Assembly (NCBI GenBank): GCA_902793285.1
Contig: CADBCV010000007.1
Location: 1-48,347 of the forward strand
Length of the DNA: 48,347 nucleotides
Origin: Oscillospiraceae bacterium
GTDB lineage: Bacteria > Bacillota > Clostridia > Oscillospirales > Oscillospiraceae
Reading direction: 5' to 3'
The translations under genes were made by a program, and so were the position numbers. Below are positions 48,251 through 48,347 of this stretch, piece after piece; positions within the stretch are counted from its first letter, which is position 1; the number at the start of each line of letters is the position of its first letter. The notes under the pieces were generated by a model. That model did not search any database, had not been told where the DNA came from, and saw only the letters and a list, made by a program, of their open reading frames with translations.

Positions 48251-48334
48251 GTCATTCTGAGGAGCATAGCGACGAAGAATCCCGTCCCAATTGCAACCAA
48301 CCACGGGATCCTTCGCTAACGCTCAGGATGACAG
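48251..48334. repeat. GTCATTCTGAGG...CAGGATGACAG repeat, copy 3
   Basis: GTCATTCTGAGGAGC...GACGAAGAATCCC facing GGGATCCTTCGC...CTCAGGATGACAG. The most complete palindrome of the three copies in this window. Confidence 0.8.
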
Positions 48335-48347
48335 ATAAAGATTTATA

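Overview
The window looks like chromosomal DNA of a GC-rich, spore-forming, anaerobic Firmicute, most likely a gut member of the Oscillospiraceae. The sequence basis is: sporulation genes (spoIIID, spoVAD, spoVAE), pyruvate:ferredoxin oxidoreductase, a class III fructose-1,6-bisphosphatase, an FMN riboswitch ahead of a RibU-type ECF component, a membrane-anchored clostripain (C11) peptidase, Gram-positive style ribosome binding sites (AGGAGG) and sigma-A promoters (TTGACA-17-TATAAT), and dense palindromic intergenic repeats. The genus is not determined. No rRNA, tRNA, CRISPR array, prophage or intact transposase gene was seen.

Layout. 0.1-3.2 kb: a GH2 beta-galactosidase. 3.3-4.0 kb: a cluster of palindromic repeats. 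4.0-17.2 kb: the main metabolic block. A leftward gene set (two-subunit transketolase, IlvD/Edd-type dehydratase, ketopantoate-reductase-like enzyme, then pyruvate:ferredoxin oxidoreductase) diverges from a rightward set (GntR/FCD regulator, an Asp/Glu-racemase-fold protein, and a TRAP transporter dctPQM). Two copies of a 16-bp sequence, one just downstream of the promoter of each arm, suggest one regulon controlled by the GntR protein. I read this as uptake and breakdown of an unidentified organic or sugar acid.

17.5-22.7 kb: a SNF2-family ATPase with two SWIM zinc-finger motifs and a DUF4143-type AAA ATPase. 23-27.2 kb: spoIIID, a GT4 glycosyltransferase and class III FBPase. 27.4-27.8 kb: a decayed Phd/ParE-type toxin-antitoxin remnant that ends at a repeat. 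28-33.6 kb: a PfkB kinase, aldose 1-epimerase, C11 peptidase and a small YtxH-like protein. 33.7-36.5 kb: a 942-residue secreted multidomain protein (CHAP, C-type lectin, two InlB-type repeats, BspA-like repeats, aromatic-rich C-terminus), preceded by a structured leader. 36.9-41.3 kb: a small XRE regulator and a complete FbpABC-type ABC transporter. 41.8-44.4 kb: a P-loop NTPase, a YpsA-like SLOG protein and riboswitch-controlled RibU. 44.4-48 kb: a SpoVB/MurJ-like flippase, a cytidylate-kinase-like protein, a 208-bp element with 21-bp perfect terminal inverted repeats, and spoVAD-spoVAE without an adjacent spoVAC.

Intergenic DNA is unusual: at least five palindromic repeat types recur, often in the same order, and one (GTAGGGG...) shows copy-to-copy changes in its stem that keep base pairing. 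The items most worth follow-up are the divergent TRAP/transketolase/dehydratase regulon, the covarying repeat family, the mutually exclusive overlapping promoters between the SLOG gene and ribU, the structured element upstream of spoVAD, and the leader of the CHAP/lectin protein.
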